The translations under genes and the position numbers were made by a program. A stretch of DNA of 57,085 bases from Termitomyces sp. T153 (lineage: Eukaryota > Basidiomycota > Agaricomycetes > Agaricales > Lyophyllaceae): NCBI GenBank assembly GCA_018296165.2, contig JACKQL020000197.1, positions 1 to 57,085 of the forward strand, read 5' to 3'. The notes under the pieces are model-generated. The model was not told the origin of the DNA and made no database searches. It was given only the letters and a program-made list of their open reading frames with translations. Below, one piece after another: positions 33,901 to 45,454 of the stretch (positions are counted from its first letter, which is position 1; the number at the start of each line of letters is the position of its first letter).

Positions 33901-36133
33901 TTTGCGTTTGCCGCAACGACAGATCTAAATATGTCCTGAAAGCCGTCATTACCTGTACGCTTCATAACCCCCGTCACTTTCTTTTTTCGCTACCGAAATT
34001 TAGAGGCAACAGGTAACTACAGGCAATCAGCCGTGACATTGTCAGGTACGACAGGGTTTCAGGGTTTCAGGGTTTTCTGCGGTTCAAAAGACAGGGTGAG
34101 CAACTCTGCGCATATGTTCAATCTCAAAATTTCAGGCGACCAAGTCGGGTGTCTATGTAATTTTATGAGGTGCTGTGCTTCCCTGACATACGATGTACGG
34201 AGACATCAAGCCGGGTAACACGGCGAACATGGTGACGTTGGGAAAGTTCAGCACGAACTGCCACCTCGATGCACAGAAAAAACAACACCGCTGAAAAAGT
34301 ATCCAAAACAATACATGTCGTAAGGATGTATTTGTTCGTTGATTGAAGCAATGTCGCACAGTGGCTGTGTATATTGGTGTGCAGAGATGGTTGAAGACTT
34401 GGGGTGTCGCTGTTACCGTGCGTGTGTGCCCACGGGGAATCTGTAATCCGAGCATTTAGTAATGCTAGGAGCCTGAAAGATCATATGTATGTAATTTTAC
34501 TATATCTCTCTAAATTATGACCCCACTCAGCCAGTCGAAATACTAATTGGTATCTGCAACTACATATATTGTATCCGCTCAAGGTATGGCACAGTATTCG
34601 ATTGATATAATACAGAGCATAGGCGTCAGATTGATGCAGTATTGTAATTTCTGTCCCATATCGCAGGATGATCCCCATCGTCTACTATCTAGGTTGGTGA
34701 ACAGGTAACTGATTTATTCAACGTCAATATATTGAGCGAGGGACGTTCCAAATGAGAATTACAAATCATGACCAGTGCGTACTGCTAGGCAATGAATCGT
34801 TTCTCGTTAAACCTGGTCAACCATAACATCGATGTACAAATCAGGAAGGTGCGTCGCGTACATCTGTTTGAATCATCATCATCACATCATATCATGTGCA
34901 CTGGATGCCGAAAATGATCGGAACGGAAATTCGAAGCTGGACAACCTCTGTGTTGTGTGTCACCACTGTAAGTATGTACGATAGGGGTCGCAAGGAGAAG
35001 CTCAGAAGAAAAGTTTGACATTCGAACAATACTGCTCTGCCATGCTCAGCACATGATTTATGCATTGTACGTACTGTACATACATAGTACGGTTACCATC
35101 ACTGTTCCTTCGCGAATTGCCGCGGACTTCTAAAAGGCGACAAAAGGATATCAGCGAAGAGCACTGATCTTACCAACTTGAAGCGCATGCTTTTATCTAT
35201 CTTTTTGGGGGCATATATCACTGCCGACGCGGAACCTAGTATTCCAATTCCATCTTTATTAAGGGAAAAGATGGACCTGTCATGCTCCGCTCTTACTGGA
35301 TCAAGAGATTCCGCATTGTGTTCAATGCCTTTTTCTGCCAGAGATACATGTATCAGAAGTAGTTCAACAAGCTTTTGTCAGTATTCTGCGAAGAGGCACT
35401 TTAGCTGCTAGCAATGTGCTTGAATAGGTCGACTCGGAGCTATTCAGCATTGTCGCTTAACTGTCAAATCGATAATGTGCGCACACATTGAAGTTTAGAA
35501 GCAACGTCACAGTATCCCGAGTCGGTCGCCCATCTGTTGGAACATACGTACTTATTTACGGGCACAGCTCGGCCTGGCCAATCAGACGTCCTCGGAACAA
35601 CTTTCAGCATGCTGTAACCTTACAACACTGGCAGCTTACAACCCAGTTAGTTTCAAGCTGGGACTGCGCCGGTATAATCCTCCTCCCCGTCCTCCTCGTC
35701 CTCCTCCTCAAGTCTTGTCTATCTCCTGGAAAATAGTCAGAACTCTGCAGCACTACAATGATTCTGGGAACCCCTTCTGAAAATCGAAGAACCTGCGATT
35801 GATACGGCAAAAGTTCATGACAGGCACAGAACGTCATAAACTATTCTTCCAGTCTAGTCCTTCCCAGACTATGAATGCTAATTTGGAAAATTCTTTTTGA
35901 CTTCAACGATTCTCGTTCAAGCTGACACATTTCCCATGAAAAATGGCTCGGGCGCCATCATTGAGGCATCTTTGCATGAATGATTCCAAACCGAATAATA
36001 CTACGAAGACTTGAATCCCATCGAGAAAAGTTTCTTTTCTTCAGTAGCCTATAAGCACGCTCTACGGAAGGTTTTGCATTTTCTCTTCTCGTCACCCTTT
36101 ACACATCCGCCAGCCCTCGTCTCTCCTTGCAAA
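30961..36133. other. Gene-poor 5-kb interval
   Basis: No supported gene in 5.2 kb. The longest frames are 32881-33396 (+, 171 codons, no domain; basic first half, Ser/Asp-rich end) and 33206-33535 (+). Frames at 30970-31267 lie in the likely 5' UTR or promoter of the DUF3295 gene. None can be extended by phase-consistent introns into a recognisable protein. Small sequence curiosities are present (CATCATCATCA near 34877, TACGTACTGTACATACATAGTACG near 35067). It may contain old decayed genes that I cannot identify. Confidence 0.4.
36049..36056 (+). promoter_or_regulatory. TATA-like element of CE4 copy C
   Basis: CTATAAGC, about 80 nt upstream of the ATG at 36134, is a reasonable fungal TATA element by sequence and distance. 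It has not been tested. Confidence 0.35.
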
Positions 36134-37480
36134 ATGTTCGCGTCGTCAATGCTTGCGATCTTTCTGGCCAGTTCCGCTACAGCCACAGCAGTTCTTCGCA
36201 ACCACGGTCTTGCACAAGTCGTTTCGAGTTGCATAGTTCCAAACACTGTTGCTCTTACCTTTGTGAGTAGATAACTTCTCAACAGCAATTTGTACTTTAC
36301 TTTCAAGACACCGAATCTCATTAGGATGATGGACCGTGGAAGTACCTGTGAGTTCCGTTCACATTTTCAAAAGTTGAGGTGGCATGGCCTAACACTCTGC
36401 AGATACAATATCAGTAAAACTCTTATTGCTGCTGATGCCAAGGGTACATTCTTCTTTAGTAAGTTACGCTTTTGCGCTACTTCGCTTGTCTAGTCTATTT
36501 ATTGAAGCTGGCTCATGGTCGCAGACGGCAATAACTGTACGCGACCAAGTTCTCGATTCAAGACACGAGCTAAATGACGGAATTACACAGGGGATTGCAT
36601 CTACAATGAAGATGCAAGGAAGCGGGTCAAGTATGCGTACGACAAGGGTCATCAGGTTGCATCGCATACGTGGAGTCATGCCCATTTGCCTAAACTAACC
36701 TGGGACCAACGTATGTTCCATCATCCTCACTTTAGCAGTAGACTCAACTTTTCCCTCTGTATAGTCCATAACGAGTTTTGGCGTGTTGAACGTGAGTTCA
36801 ACATGGTGGAGACAACGCGATCGTAACAATCGTTGCACAGAGGCATTGATAAGGATCGCCGGGACCTATCCTGCCTTCGCGCGTCCACGTATGTTCTTAT
36901 GAGTACAATTCTTATTGGGGAATCATATATGCCAACAGCTTATGGTGAATATAACGACATGGTTCGAGAGGTCGCACAGATGCGAGGACAGACACTGGTC
37001 AATTGGGATTTCGAGTATGTTCTTGACTTTCTTCAAAGATTTCTGACCCTTGGTGACCATATATCTAGCTCGGGCGACTCGATCGGAAAATCTGCCCAAG
37101 ACAGTATGCGCACGTATAACAGGCTTGTGCAAGAGCATCCTGACACTATCCTTGCACTGAACCATGAAGTCTATGGTCTGTCCTAATCAATCTCAAATTC
37201 AAGTTAGTACTGATGTACATGATTAGAGGAAACCGCGTACGTCTCTGAACCTCAATCATACCTCGCACTTATGCTTTCTACACCAACAGTCATGTCGTGA
37301 TCCCACACGCGATTAAAATCTTCCAAGATGCTGGCTACAAACTCGTAACCGTCGCTGAATGTCTCGGCATGCCAGCATACCAAAATGTCAGCGAACCAGA
37401 AATCGACGACGTAATTGTTTTTGCCACAGAGTTATTCAATGCTTAACCCAAAACTCCAATAGGGATCATGGACTTGCTGA
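36134..37480 (+). CDS. Polysaccharide (chitin) deacetylase, CE4 family, copy C
   Basis: Twelve exons: 36134-36262, 36325-36347, 36403-36458, 36525-36536, 36591-36710, 36765-36791, 36841-36888, 36939-37014, 37069-37175, 37227-37236, 37290-37410 and 37463-37480. Phases agree, and the product is 248 aa. The signal peptide is MFASSMLAIFLASSATATA. Motifs: DDGPW, SHTWSH, RPPYGEYND, WDFDSGDS and LNHEVY, all intact. It should be a secreted chitin deacetylase acting on the cell wall. The 12-nt exon 4 (ACGGCAATAACT) and 10-nt exon 10 (AGGAAACCGC) match those of copies A and B in size and place. Intron 9 uses GTCTGT as donor. The gene ends in SWTC. It stands 15 kb from copies A and B and on the opposite strand, so an inversion or transposed duplication is likely. 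Confidence 0.93.
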
Positions 37481-38127
37481 TTGACTCTTAGGATGGCGGA
37501 CACGCTCACCGTTGAAATGGACATTTCGAGTGGCGCTTTTGATGGACTTTCCGGAACTCTCTCGTTCCATACAGAGCGACACCATGTTGCAACAGTAAGT
37601 CTCAGTACAACTTACTCTGGCGAGCAGAGGTGGAAGAGGTCGCTAGAAACTATAAGGGAACGATAGTGACCCAACCTCTAGATTTACTGGTGGGTCAGTG
37701 ACTAGGAGATTTTTTGTTTCCAAAAAGTAAAGCGCGCCTGAAGTGACTTATGATTGTAATAGTGATAGCCTTGCAATCCACTGGTACAAGTAGGATAAGA
37801 CACTGGCACATTGAGCTTTGCATTTTTCGGACTGTGCGCGCTGAATGGTAAGGTGCAACACGGTGGCAACTGATCCACTTCTTGGCGCGAAGTACAAACG
37901 TTATGATGTAAGGAGTGAAATTTGGAATCCCAGAAAAGCTTCAAAGATGAAAGACATAAGACTGAAAAGACTAGTGTGGCCATTCGGCAAAGTGATTAAA
38001 TAATTACTAAGCAAATGAATTCAAAACCCGAGATCTTGGTAAGCCGGGCCACGGTGCTATTCAGTAGCTGTGTTGGGCGGCCATGTCTTGTTCAAAACTC
38101 ATATAAAGGCCAGAACATGATGCGAGA
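37481..38127. other. Intergenic, nothing recognised
   Basis: This is the 3' flank of CE4 copy C and the 5' flank of the small plus-strand frame at 38128. The minus frame 37702-37983 has no domain. Confidence 0.4.
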
Positions 38128-38676
38128 TTGGAACTTCCTGAACCGCATTGTAATCCTCTGATCCTACACCGTGTACGGTACCTATCTCTCATGCCAGTCG
38201 TAGAAATCTCTGGTTTGGTATTATTGGCAGTGGTGGCTATAGGCAACTACATTGAGACGTGGAAGAATACCTCCACCAAATATAGGACACGCAAGGCGTA
38301 TGACGAGATGATAACATCTTGTGCTCAGCTCCGGGCTCTAGGTGGTTCTTTTAAATCAACCAACAAGTATCGTAGGTGCCTTACCAAGGAGGAATCTGAA
38401 GAATATGAAAGGTGCACCAAATGTCATACCATTTACTTGCTAAACCACAGGACTCATTTTGTCCATAGGCTATTGGAAGAGGGAGAGAAGTGCCACTTGA
38501 AATCAGTTCAATTGCGGTCAGCCGACGTACCTTTGCCGAGGTTGGAAGAGCAAGCCGCAGAGTTTAAGGCATTGATTGGGACTATTGAATACTTTATGGA
38601 GCCGTACAGGGAGGCCGTTCGTAGCTATGTTCAGTTTTTCATATATTCTCAGACTGACTATCTGTTGGATGCATAG
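38128..38676 (+). CDS. Hypothetical protein with one N-terminal membrane segment
   Basis: This is a single uninterrupted frame of 182 codons; an internal ATG at 38191 is an equally likely start. A hydrophobic stretch (VVEISGLVLLAVVAIGNYI) sits near the second ATG, so with that start it would be an N-terminal anchor or signal sequence. The rest is hydrophilic, Lys/Glu/Arg-rich, with a CTKCHT pair and predicted helices near the end (EQAAEFKALIGTIEYFMEP). No family is recognised. Base composition and amino-acid use look coding, but there is no neighbour context. It could also be a single-exon gene of a lineage-specific family. Confidence 0.4.
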   Translation: MELPEPHCNPLILHRVRYLSLMPVVEISGLVLLAVVAIGNYIETWKNTSTKYRTRKAYDEMITSCAQLRALGGSFKSTNKYRRCLTKEESEEYERCTKCHTIYLLNHRTHFVHRLLEEGEKCHLKSVQLRSADVPLPRLEEQAAEFKALIGTIEYFMEPYREAVRSYVQFFIYSQTDYLLDA

Positions 38677-40577
38677 GTGGTTGGATATTCATCCACGGAA
38701 CTTGTTTTAATATTTCAAAATGAACTCCCCTTCTTCGAAACGGCCTTCGAGTGAGTGTTACTACTACTGTAACCCGTTCAAGGTCGTCATCTGGAAAGGA
38801 TTGACAGAAAAGAAAAACCTTGGGGCACCTTGTAAACGGGTAGATTGGATATAGGAGGAGTGCACCATGGCTGTTTTCTGGGAAGACTTCTTCGCTGGCG
38901 AAAAGAACGAGTTGATATAACCAGACATCGTTATTCCCTCACTTGTAAAGAGTTTTATATTCCATAGATTCATCCTATTCTACGCATCAAATCACGACTT
39001 CAATAATACAAACGGATCTGCAGTTGAACAGGGGAGCCTATCACTCAGTCACTGAGAGGAAAAGTAAGGTGTCTCTACCAGCTAACCAGAAGCAATACAC
39101 GGTAATAGAACGAAAGAAAAGGATGTCCATAGAGACTATATGTCATGATGTTCATTTGTAAAATGAGGATGGTGGCTTCCAGGGAGATTGGATGGGTTTC
39201 AAGCGAGGTTTCTCATCCTATTATTCTTTCGGTCTTTTGTGGAAGAATAGAATGATAGATTGGCGGGGTATATGCTTCGAGGTTACTTAGGTCTTTTTCC
39301 TCTGCATTATTGAGTTGGGGCACCAGCTCATTTCGGACATGGTGGAAGCATAAGTGTGAATTCACAATTTGTGTGAAAAGAGTTGTGTATCGCTTGAGGA
39401 CAATATAACCTCCTGGGAATAAGCGGAGACCCCAACATGTAAAATCTCTATTCTTTCCTCGACACCATTTCTGTCCTGCGCCACGAATTAACTCCGGATA
39501 AAATCAATCGAGGTACAAACGCACCGCAAGTACGAGAAACCCTTCTTCGTATAGAAGTATTCCCTTGAAGGGATTAAGCCGCAAGTCTTTCAAGGGGACA
39601 ACCATCACATAAGGCAGTTGGCTCCATACAGGATACCGCAATCCAGGGATATGAGTCTCGGTAGTATCGAGCTCTAACCTATGAGACTTGAATTCATTTC
39701 AACGGGCATTTCTACCTCGTGCCACTCTCTCTAGAGTGGATGGGTTAAAATCTAGAAGCCGACATTTTGAAGATTTATCCGGCTGGTTATGCCCAATGAT
39801 GACCCGATGTCCTATAGTAGAAACGGTTGAATGCAGAGGTGCGCAGAGCACGCGGGTAACACGAGGTCCCCAAATATTCCAAGCCACAGCTCGTTTTCCT
39901 TATAGATGAGCAATAATGAATCTGCTGACTACGTTGTGGAAGGAGTTTGTTCCTCCTCAGAAAGAGGAAGTGAGCGGTCGAAGAGCCTCCTTAGCGTCAA
40001 AGAGTGACACAGTAATAGAGAGTAGATTGGCCAGTGGTATTCGCTATTAGTAGAAGCGAGTTTTCGTTTCAATGATAGCCGTCAGAGGGTTTACTAGAGG
40101 GTGGATGGAAGCTCGTCGATTTTGTAACGATGATGGGATCAAAGAAGGATATCTGTCAAGAGTTATCCTATTTGATTATCAAGAACACCGGACTACTAGA
40201 TAAGCCTTGTCGTTGAGTTGCCTTAGCGTTTCCAAAGAAGACGATCCAAGCACGTAGACAATCCAAGCAGCGAGAGACGGAACTACCGGATAATCAGAGC
40301 CGCGAGAACTGACGTCAACACAAGCAGAGGATGGCGTCTAGAATATTTTTAGGTTTGCCAGAAACGAATCGTTCTTTTTGAGGGAAAAAGCCATTTTATT
40401 CTTTGTACCGTAGTCCTTTTTATATCTGATGCTATACAATGTGGCGATAGCCGATCCCCCCCCCGATTTTCAAGCAGACCAACAGTCGGTCTCATAATCC
40501 GCCAAAGTCCCAAACCTTATTCCAGATTGCTCTCATGGTCCAACCGATTTGTTGCCCCTCCCGACGTCATTTTGTTG
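38677..40577. other. Intergenic, no supported gene
   Basis: Almost 1.9 kb without a credible frame. 39688-39909 (+) and its antisense are short and featureless. A 9-C run occurs near 40459. The right part may hold the true 3' end of the F-box gene (see 40578-40712). Confidence 0.4.
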
Positions 40578-40712
40578 TCACTTCCTCCCGTCTTTCACCT
40601 CGACTTCTGTCCTTGCCACCACGCCATTTTTGAGTCGGCTCTTCTCAATCCACAGTCCGTTCCCTTCAACCGTACATATCTCCCATCCTTCAATTTCATC
40701 CGTACTCGCATT

Positions 40713-42035
40713 TCACCCTTCCGCCAACGATATGTTTTCAGTACTCGCGTAGATCCTGACTCGTCCTGTTTCCGTCTTCACACCCTTCGACCCTACCACA
40801 ACGTAGTGAAACGCACCATTGTCGTCTTCAGGTTGGTCATTGGTATATACTACTCTGAGCAGCGCCTTGCGGTAAACGAAAAGCGAGTATGCACTCGTTC
40901 TGTTTGCACTCGTTGATATTTGTGCGTTCAGGACGACCATAGCATCTTCAGGATCGGGATGAAACGGTGCTTCCGAGTGCGGTGTGCCACTGGGCATGGG
41001 GTTGGGCTCGCGGTGACAGCAAAATCTGATGATCTCTGAACCACCGTAGAGGCAAGGGAGGAAAAGGGACAGGAAGGGTTCAATAGGTGCAGGCGTTATG
41101 CCGTTCGGGAGCACCCAGATATCGAGTGTGTTTTGATAACAATTCGGGAGAAGTATGAGTGTTGGAGATAGGAAGATGAAGTCATGGTAGCTCAAAATGG
41201 GACGCTCGATGTTCTAAAAGGTACTCGAAGTTAGGAAGGATGTTGTTGAAGGATATACAAAGTCTACCATCTTAAGTGTACCGGTCTTCCACTCGTATAC
41301 ACGAAGGGTATCTTGACTCGTAACGTGATCAACAAGGACTAGATGTTCTCTTACGATTTTAAGTTCAATAATACTAGAGAGATATGTCCTCCATGTTTTG
41401 CCGATGAGCAAGATATAGTCCTTGGCTAGAGGATGTGGTTTTCCGGTCGAAAATTCCAGCAGAGCAATTTCGATAATGTTCTGTGTTTGTCTCCTCGGAT
41501 GGGTTGAGCTACAGCCCAAATGAATCAAGGATCTGAAGAAAAAAAGGGCAGAGGCCCCACTACGTTGCGATTGCGATAAGATTATGCTCAAGAACTGACA
41601 CTCCAATGTCCATCAGCGCTTTGTCGACATTGATTGTTTCCCAAAAAACGTTATCGCTGGGCCCCGACGGCAGCCGGCAGTAGTGGATCGACGTCTTGTT
41701 CAGCTTATACAGAAAAAATATCCGTCTACTAGCTTGTAAATTCCTGGAGACTTCACGTTCGGGATCGACTTCCGGAAGTCAACGTTCATGTATCGCCAGC
41801 CTGCCTCTCTACTCATCAATAGAGCGAGACGTTCCGATGCTGTATGAGTACCGTGCTCATTACTTTTGACGCCGGCCAGGGATGCGGCGAAGCGGTACTG
41901 AAAACCTTGGGAAGTTTGTATCAATTGACGAAAGCCGGAGTGCGTTCGTTGTAGAATGGCAAGTTCAGGCAGATCTAGAAAGCAGAGGACACGAGAAATG
42001 AGTTCTTGTAGTAAATCGAGGAGTAGAACTGCCAT
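40713..42035 (-). CDS. F-box protein gene, apparently frameshifted
   Basis: Exons: 42035-41564, 41508-41268 and 41213-40713; introns are 55 and 54 nt. It begins with an F-box (LLLDLLQELISRVLCFLDLPELAILQ is split here as LLQELISRVLCFL and DLPELAILQRTHSGFRQLI), followed by a region with YRLPSGPSDN-like text seen in the beta-propeller-like part of basidiomycete F-box proteins. Exon 1 is 472 nt, one base short of the phase required by intron 1: the frame runs SPGIYKLVDGYFFCIS-stop, while the next coding block (KTSIHYCRLPSGPSDN, DKALMDIGVSVLEHN) is in another frame. A six-T run at the junction explains this as a one-base loss or a sequencing error. After the TGA at 40713 the same frame stays open for 44 more codons. 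By family the role is an SCF ubiquitin ligase substrate receptor. Confidence 0.65.
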
Positions 42036-43604
42036 TGCGGGGAGCTGCAGCAGATGAAACAGGGAAGGAATTGTTATAGCAACATCACTGCAAGCATGCA
42101 CATTAAGTATGAGTAGAAGGTATCCTGTGCCACACTGTTTCAACCGCGTGTACTCCCCGTGGCATCTAATTCCAAGTATGGTGATAGATAGGCTCAGGCG
42201 CCTCAATGAGCGAGGCGTCCTTGCGAAGGAAAGACACTGAAGATGACGATGGTGTTCTAAGTCAGAGAAAAAAAAAGAGTGACCATAGTGACGAGGAAGC
42301 TACAAACACGACTTCCTTGATTTCTGCTCCGCTTTCCGGGGCATTGCAAGGCATCTTCAAATGTCTCCCCCAGTCGCTTCACACTGCCTTCTTAATCAAA
42401 TCACCCCAAGGATCCTTTACCCAAAGTACATGCCAAACAAACACACTCGAGAGCATAACGAGAACGCTCAGATGTGCAAGATCTTGACCATTCGGTATCA
42501 GTGAAATAGAGGGCCCTTTCGCATCCGGGAGTTTTGCGTCAAGAAGCAAACTCTCAAGTCGAACTCAAATGGGTGAAGACGATGAAAGAGGAAATGAGCG
42601 TGAAGATGAGTACTGATAGTGTAATGCTGACTGAGGTATAAAGTGAGCGAGACGGGACTCGAGATAGTTTCTATTGACAGCACGAGATATTTGATGAGTG
42701 GTGCGGGTGCACTGCTGTGTCTGTTCCGCTCTCCTCGTCAGTGAGAGAGTCTTGGGAAACGAATTATTCCTCAACCGGTGTCTCGAATGAATGCTGGATC
42801 GTCACTTGGCTCCCTGACTTAGCAAGCAGAATGAAAATCCTCCACGTCCTCTACACAGTTCTCATCGTTGAGCCCCGGTAATCCTGTAATCCTAGCAATA
42901 TAATTGGCAGGTTCGGCGGCGACGAACTCTGATGAGCAAAATTCTCATCTTCCTGTACATCCTCCGCTCCGCCCTCTACATCCCCCGCTCCGCCCTCTAC
43001 ATCCCCCTCATCATGTCCAAAGTCTTCCAATAGTAAAACATGAGGCGTCAGTGGCGACCCCTCAAAATGTTCGTTCGGCGGCGTCGACGTTCCGCGACAA
43101 GTCAGCCTTAACACCGGAATTCTCCTCACTCCCTGCATAGTCATCTATCTCCTGATCCATACCACCAGGATCAACCATCTTCGATTTCAAACAATGATGA
43201 ATCACCATCTCCAGCTGTCTCTGTAGAAAGCCCTCCAACGAAACCAGGGCGGCTCCTCGTGACAAACGAGGGATTCGTAACCAAAGAGGAGGACCAAAGA
43301 GGAGGGTACTTCAAGATGGCAATTCGTTTTATTGTATTATGCAGGGAGGGTCCTATGAGTATTGAATTCAAACTGTTCATTCATTCTTGAAACGGCGTGA
43401 AAGAAGAGTGAAGAGTACTGCCTCGAAGAAGGGACCATGCATTGATCATGAGTTAAGCCAAGACCAACGAATTTGGAATGAAATGACGTGACAGAAATCA
43501 AGTGTTGAGCATGTCAAGGGCGAGAAGAAGGCTAAGTGTCCTTTCTTGAGGTGGCATGAAGTCAGAGAAAATAAGGATCCGACATTATGATAGCCAATCA
43601 TATA
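42036..43604. other. Interval with no confirmed gene
   Basis: The frames 42206-42487 (+; basic/acidic, SQRKKKSDHSDEEA) and 42851-43144 (-; contains the GDVEGGA repeats) are possible small exons, but no joins or domains support them. The part next to 42035 should hold the promoter of the F-box gene. Confidence 0.35.
42966..43007. repeat. 21-nt tandem repeat, two perfect units
   Basis: The unit CGCTCCGCCCTCTACATCCCC occurs at 42966-42986 and 42987-43007, with partial similarity on both sides. In the minus-strand frame it encodes the heptad-like GDVEGGA twice. The 21-nt (seven-codon) period would keep a frame open. Confidence 0.75.
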
Positions 43605-45430
43605 CATGATGATCTTATCTCGATCTTGTCTTCTTCGGTTCAAAATACAAAATCATTCGATTCGTCAAGCAGTCCATCGTAGTCATTACCTGCCAAGACG
43701 ACGGCAGTAAGTAGACATTTCATTTTACCGGACCCTCCTACTCTCAACGTTCTTACTGAAAGTTGAATGTGTCCTCAAGCTAGGCAGGTACTTGATAGGA
43801 AGGATGCATCGCATGATATCTATACATATGCGCCCCACAGTTCGTCGCTCAGCATTTGTGGCAATTGACATTTCAAATCAAGACCTGTAAATCTTTTTGT
43901 TTCTGGATCCACAAACACGCACCAAAAATAGAAAATCGTTTGTGGACTTTCTTGCCTTTTGGATCCGCGAAATGTATATCCGATGGTTACTGGAGCGTCA
44001 CGCGACAATATCAGTGTTTTCTCCATCAGCTAAGTATGCCCTGTTCTCTGCATTCCATACAGGTCCCATGACGACCTGCTTTTGTTTCTTTTTGTCAAAA
44101 GGTCTAAAGGAATCGGACTTTATGAACGTTCACAAACCGATTGGGATGTATAAAGTTTAGCCTCCTTCTCATCCAATTGACCAACAGTTCTTTTCGATGA
44201 CCCCGATCACGGTCGAGTCTCCTAGTGTCTCCTCCGCTACAGCCATCTCATGCTCGACGTCCAGCCTCATTCACACGTTCACGATTACGTTTCAGCCATC
44301 TTTTCGCTTTCGCTTCCTAAGGTGGAAGCATGTCGTTGACCACGGGCGGGTCTTCTAGAATGCGCCACCTAAGTACATGTTTAGTTTGTGAGTGTCTCCA
44401 GACCAATGTCAATGTCGATTTTGATTTTGTCCAGCCGATCATTGTCTCCTACTTGCAGGTGTACGGCGATGCTCGAACGATTAGTTCGCTAATGCTGCCT
44501 GGTCACTTCTTGGTTTGGAGCCTCTCGTCGAAGAAAGACACATTGGTATCTCAAACTATATTGTGTGCCTCAAGGTAAAGACACTTGCGTTGTCCACTAC
44601 TTTGACTGATCTTCGAGAATCAAGACAGACGTCCCTGAAGTTGTAAGTAATTCAATCTCCAAGATCAAGGTATGTCGACTCGTCTATGTTAATGAACTTG
44701 CCTCCTCATCGAAGTTGCGCTAGGCCTTCAAGATAATTTGCGTGATTTGCGTGATTGTGTGAACCTTTTTGCCCTCCATCCGTCTTTTCTACACCTTTTT
44801 TCTTCTACTCTTTCTCGTTTTTTCAAACTACTAGATACGCACCCCATCATCCACGATCCTTTCGGGTCATCAGTCACTGGCCTGCAACTTGGTCCTGACA
44901 CTCTTTGGATCTATGATACTTGTCTTGTGAAGCATTCCATGCTCCACGTTGTCTTCCTCGCTGCGAGACCGAAGTTGACGAATCACATACGAGCTCTGTC
45001 AACTCGGATGCTTTCCCAGCCGTATTGGGCCCTCACAGGTTGCGTATCTCCATCATTTTGTTCACATATTCATTGACGTCTTGTTTTCTAGTATTCAGGT
45101 CATCCATAACTATGATACCAGAAGTTTCCCTGTACCAGATATAAAGTCTAGAACTGTCATCAGGTATGTACGTTGATCGAGGTTTGCACTTTGCTCTTTC
45201 TCACTGTGCGCTCAACAGCCTTCAATAACTGACATATCCCTACCTTTGTTCGAACTTTGATGTCTATATTAATACACAGGTTAAAGCTTTACTACATGAA
45301 CATAAGTGCGTGAACGAAAATATCAATAAGATAAGATAAATTGCACATACAAGTCTGTCATCAGGCTCAAGGCTTGACAGCATCGGAAAGGGCTGTTTCT
45401 TGTTAAGAATATACATAGCTTACATGTCCG
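43605..45430. repeat. Left copy of a 1.8-kb tandem duplication
   Basis: Landmarks in order: GATCTTATCT, CTTAC...CCTCAAGCTA(A/G)GCAGGTA, CAGTGTTTTCTCCATCAG, GGTCCCATGAC, ACATGTCGTTGA(A/C)CA, ATGCGCCAC, GTGTGCCTCAAGGTAAAG, ATCAAGGTATGTCGACTC, the core at 44739-45020, TTGTTTTCTAGTATTC and ACAAGTCTGTC. The same series follows at 45455-47280. The core encodes an open frame (44738-45076, +, 112 codons) with HPIIHDPFGSSVTGLQLG and LWIYDTCLVKHSMLHVV, preceded by an acceptor (GCGCTAG). The family is unknown. The right end includes a relic of exon 3 of the small minus gene at 47109-47601. Confidence 0.75.
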
Positions 45431-45454
45431 CTCCCATGATAGCCGAGTCATCTT

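Noticed and set aside
43820..44026. Minus-strand frame with YFWCVFVDPETKRF as a coding gene in the left duplicated copy
   Set aside because: The equivalent region in the right copy has stops and frame changes, and the conserved core of the duplication supports the plus strand instead.
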